From positions 54,598,966 to 54,662,965 of the forward strand of contig OX393576.1 of assembly GCA_947652605.1 (NCBI GenBank): 64,000 nucleotides of DNA, read 5' to 3'. Each line of letters opens with the position of its first letter. Position 1 is the stretch's first letter. The stretch comes from Elmis aenea (Eukaryota > Arthropoda > Insecta > Coleoptera > Elmidae). A program made the translations under genes and the position numbers. Below, one piece after another: positions 50,046-61,137 of the stretch. Below the pieces are notes generated by a model. That model was not told the origin of the DNA and did no database searches. It worked only from the letters and a program-made list of their open reading frames with translations.

Positions 50046-50370
50046 TTTTTAAATTCTTTAGGCTAAGGGAAAATTTCATTGCACAATTTTTTTTAGAAAC
50101 ATCTGGTCAGTGGCGATCTCGTGTTCCTAACTTCTTCTTCCCAAAAATTAATCGATGTAGCGATTTACAAATTGCTACTATAGTTTTCACAATTTGTTAC
50201 TTGGGTAAAAATTAGGAGTATTACCCAACTGAATAATCATTTGGTTTAACTCGTTTAATCTTTTCAGGTCTTTTAGCTTTAATAGTTTTGATATGTCGTA
50301 TAAGTACGAGAACCCATTAAAGTACCGTCAAAAATAATCTACAAACCAACAGTCATTTATTGGGTAATTC

Positions 50371-51123
50371 GTGGTTCATAGTGTTACGTGTAAAAATATT
50401 GAAAAATTGATTGTAGAAGAAGGAACGCCGAGTATACAGAAAGAAATAATTCCAGACGAACCACCACATTACGAATTTCTGCTCAATTACGAAGAAGTTT
50501 TAAAAATAAACCACGAAAAGTCCCAGAGAGAGAAAATTGGCGAAATAACAGCCTTTTAAAAAGTACATCTTCTTCGGAGATTGTTTTAAGCGATTGTTTT
50601 AATTTAAAAAAAAAAACGCATTTTTTTTTGTAGACGACAGTGTTCTCGTTATTGTCTTCGCCTGTCTTTAACAGAAAGTGGAGAACCTATGTCTTTAGAA
50701 AGCAATGCTAATCGTAGTTGTCAAACCACACCATTACCGATTCCAGAATCACCTCCACCAGCTCACTCTTGCATTACAAACAATTTCCCAACAGGTGCTT
50801 AACAACTCCAAAGCAGATCTTCTGAAGAGTTTGCTGCAAGTATCTACTAAATTGAAGCAAGCAATAATTTTTCTGACATACAAACAGTTTTTAGAAAATG
50901 ATGACGACTCCATGGTTGCTGAACCTTTATCAGCAAAGAAAACATTTTATGATGGTAACTTTTAACTCATTAGAGGCATTTCACAAATTCCAAAACAGTG
51001 CAAGGCGAAAAAAACTTTGCAACAGTCGTACGAGACATATTTCAATCGTCATTTATCTGATAGAGAATTATGGTTTGATGAAAATAAAACTGCTGTTGTT
51101 TCTGTGCCCATACCAAAACTGAT
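50371..51123 (+). pseudogene. Broken retrocopy-like coding remnant, unknown parent
   Basis: Coding-like pieces in shifting frames on +: KNIEKLIVEEGTPSIQKEII and PDEPPHYEFLLNYEEVLKI (50395-50510), then frame-shifted LLKSTSSSEIVLSDCFNL (about 50552-50605), SLESNANRSCQTTPLPIPES (about 50692-50752), NDDDSMVAEPLSAKKTF (about 50896-50948) and, after a stop, KTLQQSYETYFNRHLSDREL plus WFDENKTAV ending at a stop at 51123. No splice sites are needed between the pieces, which suggests a processed pseudogene or a transposon gene. I do not recognise the protein. Confidence 0.45.
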
Positions 51124-51573
51124 ATGAAGTTTTTCGTTTTTAGTTGTAGGAAAAATAGGTAGCTTTAATTGTGACGCTTTTTTGTAAAAAAATTAGCATT
51201 ACCTACTTAGCGACTTTAAATAAAGAATTTCAACAAAACTATTTTTTAATACCTGTTTTAAGGGTTACGCTGACACAATGAGTAGCTTTAAAGAAAACCT
51301 TAAATTTTGTTCGCAAGTAATAAAAATAAACAGCTTTATTATCAAGAAAAGTACATTTGATTGTGTTAATAATAAAAACCCCAACAGTGCGACATATAAC
51401 AAAGTATATCTGATTATAACTCGTTAAGGTACAAAATTATTGTTAATGGCAATGGCTTATAGCTTATACAGTAAGTTCCACAAGAGTTTATCTTAAATAT
51501 AACATTAAGTACTTTGAAAAACATAATGAAATTACTTTTGTACAATCGTTTTTTTTTTTAAATCACAGTAACG

Positions 51574-51854
51574 CGCAGTGGTTTCCAACCTTTTTGTACC
51601 TCCGCCCCCCCTTTTTCATAAATTTTTTGTTGTGCCTTCCTCACTTTTCGTATCAATCTAATTTCATAAATACTGTGCTGATAAATAAGAATTATTTAAT
51701 GGACTACAAAACAATCCACCATATTCTGTATAAAGAAAGTTCTTTTTGTTTGTTTGTATTCAAAAATTATATTTTGGTAACAGCTGCGCGCCCCCCTTGC
51801 AATAGTCTCGCGCCCCCCTGGGGGGGCGCGCCCCACAGGTTGGAAACCACTGCG
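51574..51854. mobile_element. hAT-like MITE, CAGTGGTTTCCAACC ends
   Basis: CGCAGTGGTTTCCAACCT and its perfect inverse AGGTTGGAAACCACTGCG bound 281 bp. AGTAACG is duplicated on both sides (51567-51573 and 51855-51861; 7 bases visible). The right half contains runs of C and G with GCGCGCCCC. It sits just downstream of the DUF229 gene. Confidence 0.85.
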
Positions 51855-51937
51855 AGTAACGTATTATAACTTTAAGTGCCCCATGTGCACAGCATTTTTT
51901 GTACCACTAGGTTATATTAGCATTTTAACATCGATTA

Positions 51938-54900
51938 TTAAGTATTAAGGCAATAACAATATAATTTCAGTGTGGAATCGTTTACACACCAACTATGATC
52001 CGCGTACGAGTCTAATCTACTAATTGGTCCCAGCAAAGCGAAGCTTGGTGAACTAGTTCCTGAAACAGAAATAGTTGCACCAAACACTGCTTGCGGATTT
52101 GTTTTGAATATCACTCGTAATTTTTTCGTTTTCGTGGATAAAGTTGTTTTCGAAATGTATGAGGATACGATTGTTCCTATTTTGAACATGGCGCATTTTT
52201 CCGTGTGGTTCTTGTAACGTTTGAGGATGTTTTGAATTGCGTCCACTGCATATTTTGAAGCTGCTTGGACGGCGTTGCTTTTTTTGTCTATTTCCACGTC
52301 GTTTTCACAGGTGCACCAATGGGCTTCGATGGCGGCTTCTTCGCATGATCTTTCTGGATCTACTTCTTCAAACAGTGACCTACACAACGGACAGGCTATG
52401 CTTTTTTTCGTTGAATAGTTTGTACCAGACATCGCCAAGATGTCTTGCAGGGTCATATACATATCGTAAGGCGTAGTTAGTCTTCCTGCGTTAACATTTA
52501 AGTTCTTCAAAATATCGGGGTGTTGGTTTTTAAACCAGTACGGCAGGGAGATGTAAACGAATGGAAGTCTCTCCTCCATCCAACCGGTGCGGGTGAGGAC
52601 GAACTTGCCGACTCTAAAACCGTGGTCGCTTAAAAATATGGTTACTGTATTTTCCAAAACTTTGTTCGTTGTAAGATCCTTAAGAAATTGCAAAACTTTA
52701 CCATCCATTCTAGAAGCTGCGTTTAAATTTTCGTGGCTAAAACTATTCATCCAGAATAAACCAAAATATGGATGGTTCTGGAATGTTTTCGTGAAGTCTT
52801 TGGCAATGTTTAAAATTCTTTCTCCTGAAGTCTCCGGGCCTAGGCAATAACGCATATAGTCCACCCGTTTAATTTTTAATTTCCTTTCCGCAGCCAACAT
52901 GTACGGTCTAAAATAATAATCAGTTGGCTGCTTTGTGAAGCCCTTTTTTTTGTAATTGAAAGTTCCCATATCACATTCGTCTTCGGCGTATGCTGTGATG
53001 TACCCCAATTTTCTATATTCGTACCACAGCATCTTGCACTTATCGAGTTTCCCTAGAACATAAGGATCACAAGCAGCTATACTACCGTCATCATCCATGC
53101 CGGTCAAGATGGCCATGACGTTTGGAAATGTGTTGTCCGCGATTTTGTTGTATCCCTTTAACCCTATCCAGCCGTTATTTTCTAAATATGCGTACGTTTG
53201 CGGCATTGTCCTTATCAAATTTAATCTTGAGATGGCGTCGATTCCTACTAATAAAACACTTAAGGGTTTGTGATCGTTTTTTTTTAAATTGCGGATTTTT
53301 TGTTGTATTGTTTCGTTCACAGTTATAACCGCGTGGATATTTTTGTACACTTCGAATATTAGACTTCGACATGTTACTAAAACGACGTCTTCAGATAAAA
53401 TGGCTTCATCTTCAAAGTGTTTGCAATCCGATATTCTGTAAAAAAAATGTCTTAACTTTGAATGATTTTGGACAATTTTGCTGCAGTTTTCTAGAAAACT
53501 TTGGTCGAATTTTTCACACTTACTTTATGGCGTCGTCTGGGTATTCGGAATCATTTTCTCGGGTAACGTAGCTGTAGCAACAAGTCACTCCATATTTAGA
53601 GTAATATGGTATGGCGCTCTTGTTGATGTGTAGCACTGCTATGTTATTATTTTTCGTCGTGTAAGTTAGAAGTTCTTTGGTTCGGCATGAGATGTACTCA
53701 GAAGCTTCATAGAATTTAGTTGCGTCTGGGTTAAACGGATGTAGATTTTTAATTTTACATTTCGAACTATTCACTAAATATTTAAGAACTGAAAAGAAAA
53801 ACACATATATTATAACTAAGTTTAATTAGAAATCACTTGTTTTTGTCCACGAAGATCTCTTGTGGAAATGCTAGACCAATATCAAAACTCTCCTCTCTTT
53901 ATCACAGCTAGTGTAGCTAGCACACAGCAAACACTATAATTGCTTCAAAATAAGATCGCTACAAACAAAGAGATCAATCTCCTAATACTGGTCTAGCAAT
54001 TCTACAAGAGATCCGTCATAAAAAAAGAGGTAATTTTTAATTATTTGTAATTACATTATAAGAAATTAATCACTTAAATAATTAATATATCTAATGTTTT
54101 ATTTATATAGATGATCATGTTTTTTTTAAGTTTAGTTAGTAAAGCAAGTATCTTTTTGTTTCGGTGCTGCCTTTGGTTTTGCTTTACATTAAGATTGAAA
54201 TTTGTGGAACTTCAACAAACAAGAATTTGAAGGCTTGCCGCGTTAGCTATTTTGGAATCTTCGTACATTAAGTACGTCTTTTTTGCTCGTTTGAAATTAA
54301 AAAAACTTTTAGCCCGACACACGTAAAATAAGAGACGGTACATGTAATTAAAAGTGGTTGGATAACTATAGTTTTTATTAAAGAGACCGAGTTTGTTGGC
54401 TAAGTTATTGTGTCTGAACTAAAGACTATTTTTAAATTATATTAAATTGAAAACCACCGTTTTTAACAATTTAGTACGTTTTTTAGTAAAATTTTACATT
54501 TTTCTGAAAAGTTTTATTGCGTTTTATCAAGTTGTGAAAGAGATTGGATGTATTATGAATGCACCTTGGTTATTAAAAATGTTGACGCTAGAGCAAAACC
54601 TAAATCGATTACTTAAAATTGTTTACAACAAATGGAAAAGAATATGGTGTTAATTTAATTAATTAGGTTTTGAATGTTGATAGTAATTAAATTCTGTATG
54701 TTATAGCAACGTTGATCCATTGCATTTTATCAAAAACACTTAAATATTTCCGTAGCAGATATATTCCAAATTGCACAAATAAACTGGGCATTGAAATTAA
54801 AAAAATCCTACCTATATCACTGTGGTTCATTGAGTTTAATATCACAGATTGGTTGATTTTCGTGGATGATAGTAAATAAAGAATCCAGATCCAGATTACT

Positions 54901-54962
54901 GCTGTTAGTAGCAAAATATAAAACCTTGTTCGATAAGATTTGTTCGGTAAATAGGATGCCAT
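51938..54962 (-). CDS. DUF229 family protein, alkaline-phosphatase-like fold, three exons
   Basis: Minus-strand exons 54962-54812, 53788-53524 and 53435-51938 join with GT-AG ends (phases 1 and 2) into 637 codons, the usual DUF229 length. The N-terminus has one hydrophobic segment (about residues 15-31) after a basic stretch, so a type II membrane anchor or signal-anchor is likely, with the catalytic domain in the lumen or outside. The domain (about 170-500) keeps metal-site motifs of the alkaline phosphatase/sulfatase superfamily: LLVGIDAISRLN (Asp 205), DNTFPN (Thr 241), MNSFSHENLN (His 373) and LSDHGFR (Asp 409, His 410). Cys-rich parts and Asn-x-Ser/Thr sites fit a secreted glycoprotein domain. 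The substrate is unknown for this family. The intron between exons 1 and 2 carries a small fold-back element. Start chosen at the ATG before the hydrophobic segment. Confidence 0.93.
53851..54013. repeat. Small fold-back in DUF229 intron 1
   Basis: GATCTCTTGTGGAAATGCTA with GACCA and the inverse TGGTCTAGCAATTCTACAAG plus AGATC form 25-base arms with few mismatches around about 110 bases. No clear target duplication. Confidence 0.75.
54014..54660. other. Rest of DUF229 intron 1
   Basis: AT-rich intron sequence without recognised elements. Confidence 0.5.
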
Positions 54963-55058
54963 GGGTTCCTATTTCTTAATGTCACAGTCTAAAAATTATT
55001 AAGTAATGATAATCAAACTAATAGTTACATATACAGGGTGTTTCAGACCACCCGTACC

Positions 55059-56653
55059 CAGTGCCGTTTCTGAGTACTTGGCCGCCCGCGTGCTAACGTA
55101 CGTTTCGCCGCCCCGGTAAACAAAAAAAATTGAAATAAAAAAATAAATAATTGTCGTTGCAAGTATTATATTTAACAACATGTATACAAGTATACAGCGT
55201 CATTCAAAAAGTCTGCAACAAATGGGAAACATTTTTATTATTGATTTCTCAAAAAATTTTATTTTTGATAAAAGTTGGTGCATGGTCTAAAACTAATTTT
55301 AGGATAAAAAAAGTTTAATAAAAAGTCATAGGTCACTGGATTTTTGAAATATTTGCAACTTGCAAGAGCAAAGTGCCCTTATTTTGTGAGATACAAAAAC
55401 AATTGATAGGAAAAAGTTATTTAGAATCTCAAAATAACGCTAGATTTAAATTTTGAAGATCAAATTCAAAATTTTATTTTTTAAGAAATTTTAACATTCA
55501 AAAAAGTCTGCAACAAATGGAAAGGTTATCTATTATTGATTTCTCAGAAAATGTTATTCTTCATTAAAGTTGGTGCATAGTCTAAAACTAATTTTAAGAT
55601 AAAAACAAGTTTGATAAAAAGTCATAGGACACTAGATTTTAGCGATTTTTAAAATATTTGCAAGAGTAAAGTGCCTTTATTTTAAGAGATTGTAGAATAA
55701 TGTTATTTAGAATCTCAAAATAAGGCTAGATGTAAATTTTGACGGTCAAATTCCAAAATTACAATTATTACAAAATTTTAAGCACTTTACTTTTGCGAAT
55801 ATTTGAAAAATCGCTAAAATCTAGTGTCCTATGACTTTATTAAACTTTTTTTCATTTAAAATTAGTTTTAAACCATGCACTACCGTTTATCAAGAATATA
55901 ATTTTTTGAGAAATCGATAATAAAAAATTTTTCCATTTGTTGCAGACTTTTTGAATGTTAAAATTTCTTATAAAATAAAAATTAGAATTTGACCTTCAAA
56001 ATTTAAATCTAGCCTTATTTTGAGATTCTAAATAACTTTTTCCTATAACTTTTTTTTATATCACCTAAAATAGGGGCACTTTACTCCTGCGAATATTTCA
56101 AAAATCGTTATAATCTAGTGTTCCATGACTTTTTATTGAAATTTTTTTCATCTTTAATTATATGTTTTAGACCATGCACCAACTTTTATCAAGAATAATA
56201 TTTTCTGAGAAATCAATAATACAAATTTTTCCCCTTAGTTGTAAACTATTTGAATTACTCTAAATTTGTCATTATGTGTAAGAGGGATTTTCAGCGCCAT
56301 CTCTTGCGCCCTTGGTTCTTGTCCCATTGCCAATTGTATTGCTATCTACATTGCTACGGTACGGTATACAACCGCCGATTGAGTACATAAATTTAATCGC
56401 AATCTTCACTCTCAGGTCGAAATTACCGAATAAGCAAACTGGAGAGTGATTTACGCGTTTTTACAATTTTTTTTGAATAGTATGGGATTGAAATCTTTAA
56501 TCCTTGATCATTTTTACATACTATTTTTCAAACTAATATTTTATTTTCAATTCTTGTGAAACATTAAAGACCGCAACGGCGGCATTTGGCCGCCCTCTAA
56601 ATCGGCCGCCCACGTGCGGGGCACGCTTTCGCCCCCCGCCAGAAACGGCCCTG
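55059..56653. mobile_element. hAT element inside the 55032 fold-back, 1.6 kb
   Basis: Tips CAGTGCCGTTTCTGAG and CCAGAAACGGCCCTG; exact 8-bp duplication CCCGTACC at 55051-55058 and 56654-56661. The end regions (GGCCGCCCGCGTGC, GGCCGCCCACGTGCG) are GC-rich. The interior is taken over by a further fold-back (55193-56262). No transposase motif. Confidence 0.93.
55193..56262. mobile_element. Fold-back of the AAAAAGTCTGCAAC family inside a hAT
   Basis: TACAGCGTCATTCAAAAAGT begins the left arm, and AAAAGTTGGTGCATGGTCTA pairs with TTTAGACCATGCACCAACTT on the right. The arm motif appears twice on the left (55204, 55497) and again inverted at 55935, so an inner palindrome or tandem duplication is included. 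Same family as 9331-11056. Confidence 0.75.
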
Positions 56654-56907
56654 CCCGTACCAGCACTTTTATTCGAAAATGCGACGTCTGACAAAGATGG
56701 GGTAAACAATTGTTTTTTATAACAAAAGTGAATATGCAGAATTGACTGACACTATAGCGGTTTTCGTGATTAAACCGGAAGTGGTCAGAACCGGAAGTAA
56801 CTTAAAAAACTTAAATGGAACAATCCGGTGTTTATAGCATAATTAGAAAGATATTTGATAAATAAACAATTTTTACTTGAAAAATATTTTGATTAGGTAT
56901 CCGTTTG

Positions 56908-57137
56908 TAATCCCGATTCCACAGGTACATAGGCGTGGCCACAGATATGCGCGAATTGACGGTACCAGTGGCGTAGTAATGGGTAGAGAATTGAGCTATT
57001 CTACACTTCGACTAACACACGAACGATAATGGACGGCACTGAACAGTGGGAATAACCTCGTTGAACGTAATAGACTCGCCCGCTTATTTTTAGCGTTCTG
57101 CGCATTATGACGTATGCGTACCTGTGGAATCGGGCTT
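56908..57137. repeat. Palindromic insertion with CCCGATTCCACAGGTAC ends
   Basis: CCCGATTCCACAGGTACATA at the left and GTACCTGTGGAATCGGG at the right are inverted. GTTTGTAATCC occurs on both sides (about 56903 and 57147), suggesting a target duplication of about 11 bases. The interior is less AT-rich, without coding. Confidence 0.65.
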
Positions 57138-57289
57138 ACTATAGTTTGTAATCCATTGGACCTAAATTATAACAATATTTAAAACCCTATTCGCATGTAA
57201 CTCAGATTTGGACACGCCCTTTTTTTAAATTTTGTATTTAATTAAACGAAATTATAGACCAATGATATTTGTGAAAAACCGATTATTTA

Positions 57290-57640
57290 AACATATGTAC
57301 ACTATTGTTTCACTTCCGGTTTCGCTGGAAATGACCATAAGTTTTTTTATTTCAACTGGAACACCCTGTATATTACAACATTTTTGGAAATAGGAAGCAA
57401 TTTTGAATACAACTGCACTATTCTCTTTAATGTATCACTACCATTCCGTTAAAAAAAAATGACTCGAATTCAATAGAAAAAAAAAACGTTCAAAAATTAT
57501 TTGAGGGTATAAAGATTATACAAAATAGTGCAGTTGCATCCAAAATTGCTTCCTCTTTCCAAACATGTAAAAATATACAGGGTGTTCCATTTGAAACAAC
57601 AAATTAAGAGTCATTTCCGGCGAAACCGGAAGTGAAACCA
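57290..57640. repeat. Inner fold-back related to 11828-13234
   Basis: CACTTCCGGTTTCGCTGGAA and GGAACACCCTGTATATTACA pair with AAATATACAGGGTGTTCC and TTTCCGGCGAAACCGGAAGT, around a centre with ATAGTGCAGTTGCATCC. A shorter copy of the arms of the 11828 element. Confidence 0.75.
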
Positions 57641-58002
57641 TTGTGTACATATGTTCAAATAATCGTTTTTTTTTACACATATAGGTCTGAGTTACATGCG
57701 AATAGGGTTTTAAATATTGTTATGATTAGGTCCAATGGATTACAAACTAAATGGACAATCAAAAAAATTTTTAAGCAAAAAGTGTTTAATTATCAATTAT
57801 TTTTCTAATTATGCAATAAAAACCGGATGGTTTTTAAGTTACTTCTGGATTTGGCCACTTCCGGTTTAATCACGAAAACCGCTATAGCGTCAGTCAATTT
57901 TGCACATGCACTTTTGTTACAAAATTGTTTTTCCCATTTTTGTCAGACGTCGCATTTTCGAATAAAAGTGATGGGTACGGGTGGTCTGAAACACCCTCTA
58001 TA

Positions 58003-58470
58003 ATAAAGAAGTGAAAAATAAAGGAAAAGAAGTTCTAAAGTATTGACGTTTTTAAAACTTTGTTGGTTATTCAACTGACATATGGTTTTGTTAGGTCTTC
58101 TATCATACCATATTTTCGTGAAGTCAAACCGGGACACAACAACTTTTTTTTATTATCACATAAATTTCACAACAAAATGACAGTGAAACACGTTTTTTTT
58201 TTAGTTTCTCACCCTCTTTTGTTGCCCACGTGGACAGATCAGTGCAGTACAATTTTAAATTATTATTGTAGACTTTTAACGCGTCCTTTCGGTGGATTTG
58301 ACGATTCAGTTTCAGGTGCTTGCCAGAACTATTAAGTAACACTTGGTTTAAGCGTTTTCAAAACGACACACTTGGTTTCTTTTGCACTTGGTGGTAAACT
58401 ACCAGCATCTGTTAAAGCACATGTTTAGGATATAGTTGTTAATATGGTATTTTGCATAAGGTTGGCTACG
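58003..58470. other. Gap, nothing recognised
   Basis: AT-rich, no supported coding or repeat feature. Confidence 0.35.
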
Positions 58471-58477
58471 TCAGGAC

Positions 58478-60009
58478 CAGTGGCGTGCGGTCCATGGATG
58501 CGTTGGATGCGGCGCATCCCCTAAAATTCACGTCAAGAATATTTTTTTCCCGTATCATATTTGAATTTCGTGTAGCTTTATTTCGCTTTGATTTTATTTT
58601 TTGTTACGTGAAAATTTTATTTATTATAGGTATACGATGTTTTGCCTGCTCGAAAATTTGCGTTATATAATCTACATCCAGCGAGCGGCTGACTAAATGT
58701 GTGTGATGCACAGCGCTAGCGATTGTGAGCCCGACTGAGGGATGCGTTTCTGATTGTGGATTCGAAATTTGCGTTCTTGGCGCATGCGCACTGCGATGCA
58801 ATCCCTAGTCTATTGCCCGCATCGTTGGTTTATTTAACAGCTACGGAAAGCGATTACTCTCATGGTTCCTCTGTGTGGGGCAACTGTTATATGGTAGGGC
58901 AGCCGCACTCGATTGATATTAGGTTTGTTCCTACAAGCAGTTTAAGACTGATTTCTTATTAGTTCATGAACCGTTTTATTCGCATGCGTGAACTATGTAC
59001 TAATACACGTATCGCCAAGAATTAGCGGGTGTTGGAACGCTTTTACGACTGGCCTAACTGTAAATGACATTTGCGTCTATTGGGTTCATACAAATGTACG
59101 CATCGCTAGGGTAAACACCTTAATAATCTAGCAATCAGTGGCGTGAAGACCGATGCATAGCTAGCTGAGCTCACGTTAGTGATGAACAGCGCAGGCGTCT
59201 AAAAATCCTGGGAACAATTCATCTTTCAGTTCATGTACTGCTCTGATCGTCCGCAAACCCGTTCATGGATTAGTTTTAGCGTTGTTGGAACGGATTACTG
59301 ATCGTCCGGTAAACTATCAGAGACCTTGTTGGAACGCGATATTGATACTGCGCAAACTCAAACCGTTTACTGTACGGTGCAAATGGCATGTTGGAACAAA
59401 CCTATTACCGCACGCTACAAAATAATCATTTCCGTTGTAAATTGATTTTTGTTTACTTTCTTTAAATCAAGCTTCTTCTATTTAAATAAGCTTAACTCTA
59501 TTTTTAGTGCACTGTTTCGCTACTTAGAATTTTGATTATTATTTAATACGACCCATAATATGGATGAAACTGTGGTTAATAATAATTGCAAATTTTGATT
59601 GAAAATTTAAATAATATGAAAAGAATTTTCCGGATTTTCTATTATAATCACTTCAGCCAACTTATAGAAAATACTTTGATTTTATGAAGTTAAAAAGTCA
59701 GAAGTATTTAAATTAATACAATTAATTTGCACTATACCTTCCACGAGCGCATCGGCTGAACGATCGTTTTCGACAATGAAAAGAAAAAAACATTCACCAG
59801 AAGCAGCCAAAATGACGATAGACTGTCTGCTCTCGCTTTAATATTGAAAAAAAATTGTTGCTAAATATGAAAAATGAAAAAAGATTGTATGATGTTGCTA
59901 TAGACGAATTTTGTAAAAAAGATCATAGAATAAAATTAATTTAAAAAAAAATAAATTGTTCGTTTTTTTGGACAGCATCCCCTGGTTGAAAAGTCACCGC
60001 ACGCCACTG
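58478..60009 (+). mobile_element. hAT element with transposase remnant, 1532 bp
   Basis: Tips CAGTGGCGTGCGGTCC and the inverse GTCACCGCACGCCACTG; exact 8-bp duplication GTCAGGAC at 58470-58477 and 60010-60017. Near the right end, 59740-59861 encodes a piece of the hAT C-terminal dimerisation domain on +. The rest of the transposase is missing, so the element depends on others. Confidence 0.95.
59740..59864 (+). pseudogene. hAT transposase C-terminal (dimerisation) fragment
   Basis: STSASAERSFSTMKRK followed, one frame over, by TFTRSSQNDDRLSALAL matches the highly conserved end of hAT transposases (ERSFS block and the RLS-LAL helix). The frame breaks in a run of A at about 59784-59790. A stop follows at 59862. 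It confirms the hAT call made from the ends and target duplication. Confidence 0.88.
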
Positions 60010-60131
60010 GTCAGGACCGATCTTAGCTAGGTTGACTGGTGACGTCACAGCAGTCAGTGCTCTGAACTTGAAAACTACAAAAAGTATTTATATTTAATGC
60101 TAAATATAATCCGTCCAAGTAGCTTGAGGGG

Positions 60132-60280
60132 TAGAAGGTGTTATTTTTTGTTAGGTATTCGTATTCCTTCGCTTACGCGTCGAAATGCGAGTAACCGGTT
60201 CAAAACCAGGCTAACAACAGCCGCGTAAGCGTAGGAATACGAGTAACCCAACATAACCTAAAGAAAATTAACACCTTCTA
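60132..60280. repeat. Small fold-back with TAGAAGGTGTTA arms
   Basis: TAGAAGGTGTTATTTTTTGT and ATTCGTATTCCTTCGCTTAC on the left pair with GTAAGCGTAGGAATACGAG and TTAACACCTTCTA on the right; the right arm has an extra 10 or so bases. No target duplication resolved. Confidence 0.7.
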
Positions 60281-60797
60281 AAACCAGCCTAATTTCTATA
60301 AAATACAAGCCTACCTGTTCAGTTTTGATGTACATAGCACTAACTTTAACATAACAGCAACTTTACCTCACTCAAAACGTGATTAAGCCCTGTGGGGCAG
60401 TACGGAAGTGGCCCCAATTATACTTACGTTTTTCTGCAATTGATAATTCGTACGCAATTGTCAGGTTTTAGACTCTGGGCTATGTCAAATTAAACATCAA
60501 CCGCAATTTTAAGTCATGTATAACTTAACAGATCATAGATAAGAGAGAAAAATAGATGAATTATTTTGTTATCACTGACAATTTTGTAATCGCGTATAAA
60601 TTATTTTATGATAATGTGTGTGTGCTTCTGATTTATGCACCTAGGAAACTTATCATGAAATAGACGATTCGTTGGATTGTGAATAAAAGTTTACGAGAGG
60701 GTTACCACTATGCGGTATTGAGTTGGCGCCAGGGCGCCAAGAGTCGAGCTATCGATCGGAGCAGTCTTGCAATGTACGAATCTAAAAATATAAAAAT
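60281..60797. other. Gap, nothing recognised
   Basis: No gene; a short GGCGCCAGGGCGCC palindrome lies near 60725. Confidence 0.35.
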
Positions 60798-60950
60798 ATA
60801 CAGGGTGTTCCATTCAAAATTTCAAAGTTTGAGTCCGTTTCCGATTGAACCGAAAGTCGTATTACAACCTTAATATTTTCATCAAATCCGAAAAATACGT
60901 TAACGCTTAGAAACACAATTTCATTGTAGTATCTGTATGAATTTGGGTTG
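60798..60950. repeat. Dispersed repeat arm cut by the BEL element
   Basis: TACAGGGTGTTCCATTCAAA and GAACCGAAAGTCGTATTACA match 15592-15680 and the inverted 47340-47425. It stops at the first base of the LTR (60951), so the LTR element inserted into it. Confidence 0.7.
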
Positions 60951-61137
60951 TGTCAGGCTTGCCCCCACCTTTTTGTTGTATTATGGCCTGACTACCATGA
61001 GGGTAGTAGCTACCATTAGCTGCACGAGTGCACATCGAAGTTTGTTGTATGTCAATGTACAAGCACAAGAATAAACATTAGAATTAAATCAATCTTTCAA
61101 TCATACAAAAAATACAGTCCACTTGCGAAACAATACA
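60951..61137 (+). repeat. 5' LTR of the BEL/Pao element (187 bp)
   Basis: Begins TGTCAGGCTTGCCCCCACC and ends GCGAAACAATACA (TG...CA), with AATAAA at 61070-61075 as expected inside an LTR. Immediately after is TTTGGTCAGTTCGAGCCGG (from about 61143), a plausible tRNA primer-binding site; this motif is tandemly repeated at about 61174. The 3' LTR lies outside the window, so the LTR limits are inferred from one copy. Confidence 0.65.

Larger units (their letters stand above)
55032..58000. mobile_element. Fold-back element with nested insertions, 2.97 kb
   Basis: Left TACAGGGTGTTTCAGACCAC and right GTGGTCTGAAACACCCTCTA are inverted, with TA outside (55030-55031, 58001-58002). The inverted arms resume after the nested hAT: GCGACGTCTGACAAAG at 56681 against its inverse at 57940, and GTTTTCGTGATTAAACCGGA at 56759 against its inverse at 57866. 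The core 546 bp family body is much smaller; most of the length is later insertions. Confidence 0.88.

Noticed and set aside
52237..53328. Several plus-strand open frames
   Set aside because: Antisense of the DUF229 exon.
58756..58962. Open frame inside the 58478 hAT
   Set aside because: No similarity to transposase; probably non-coding interior.
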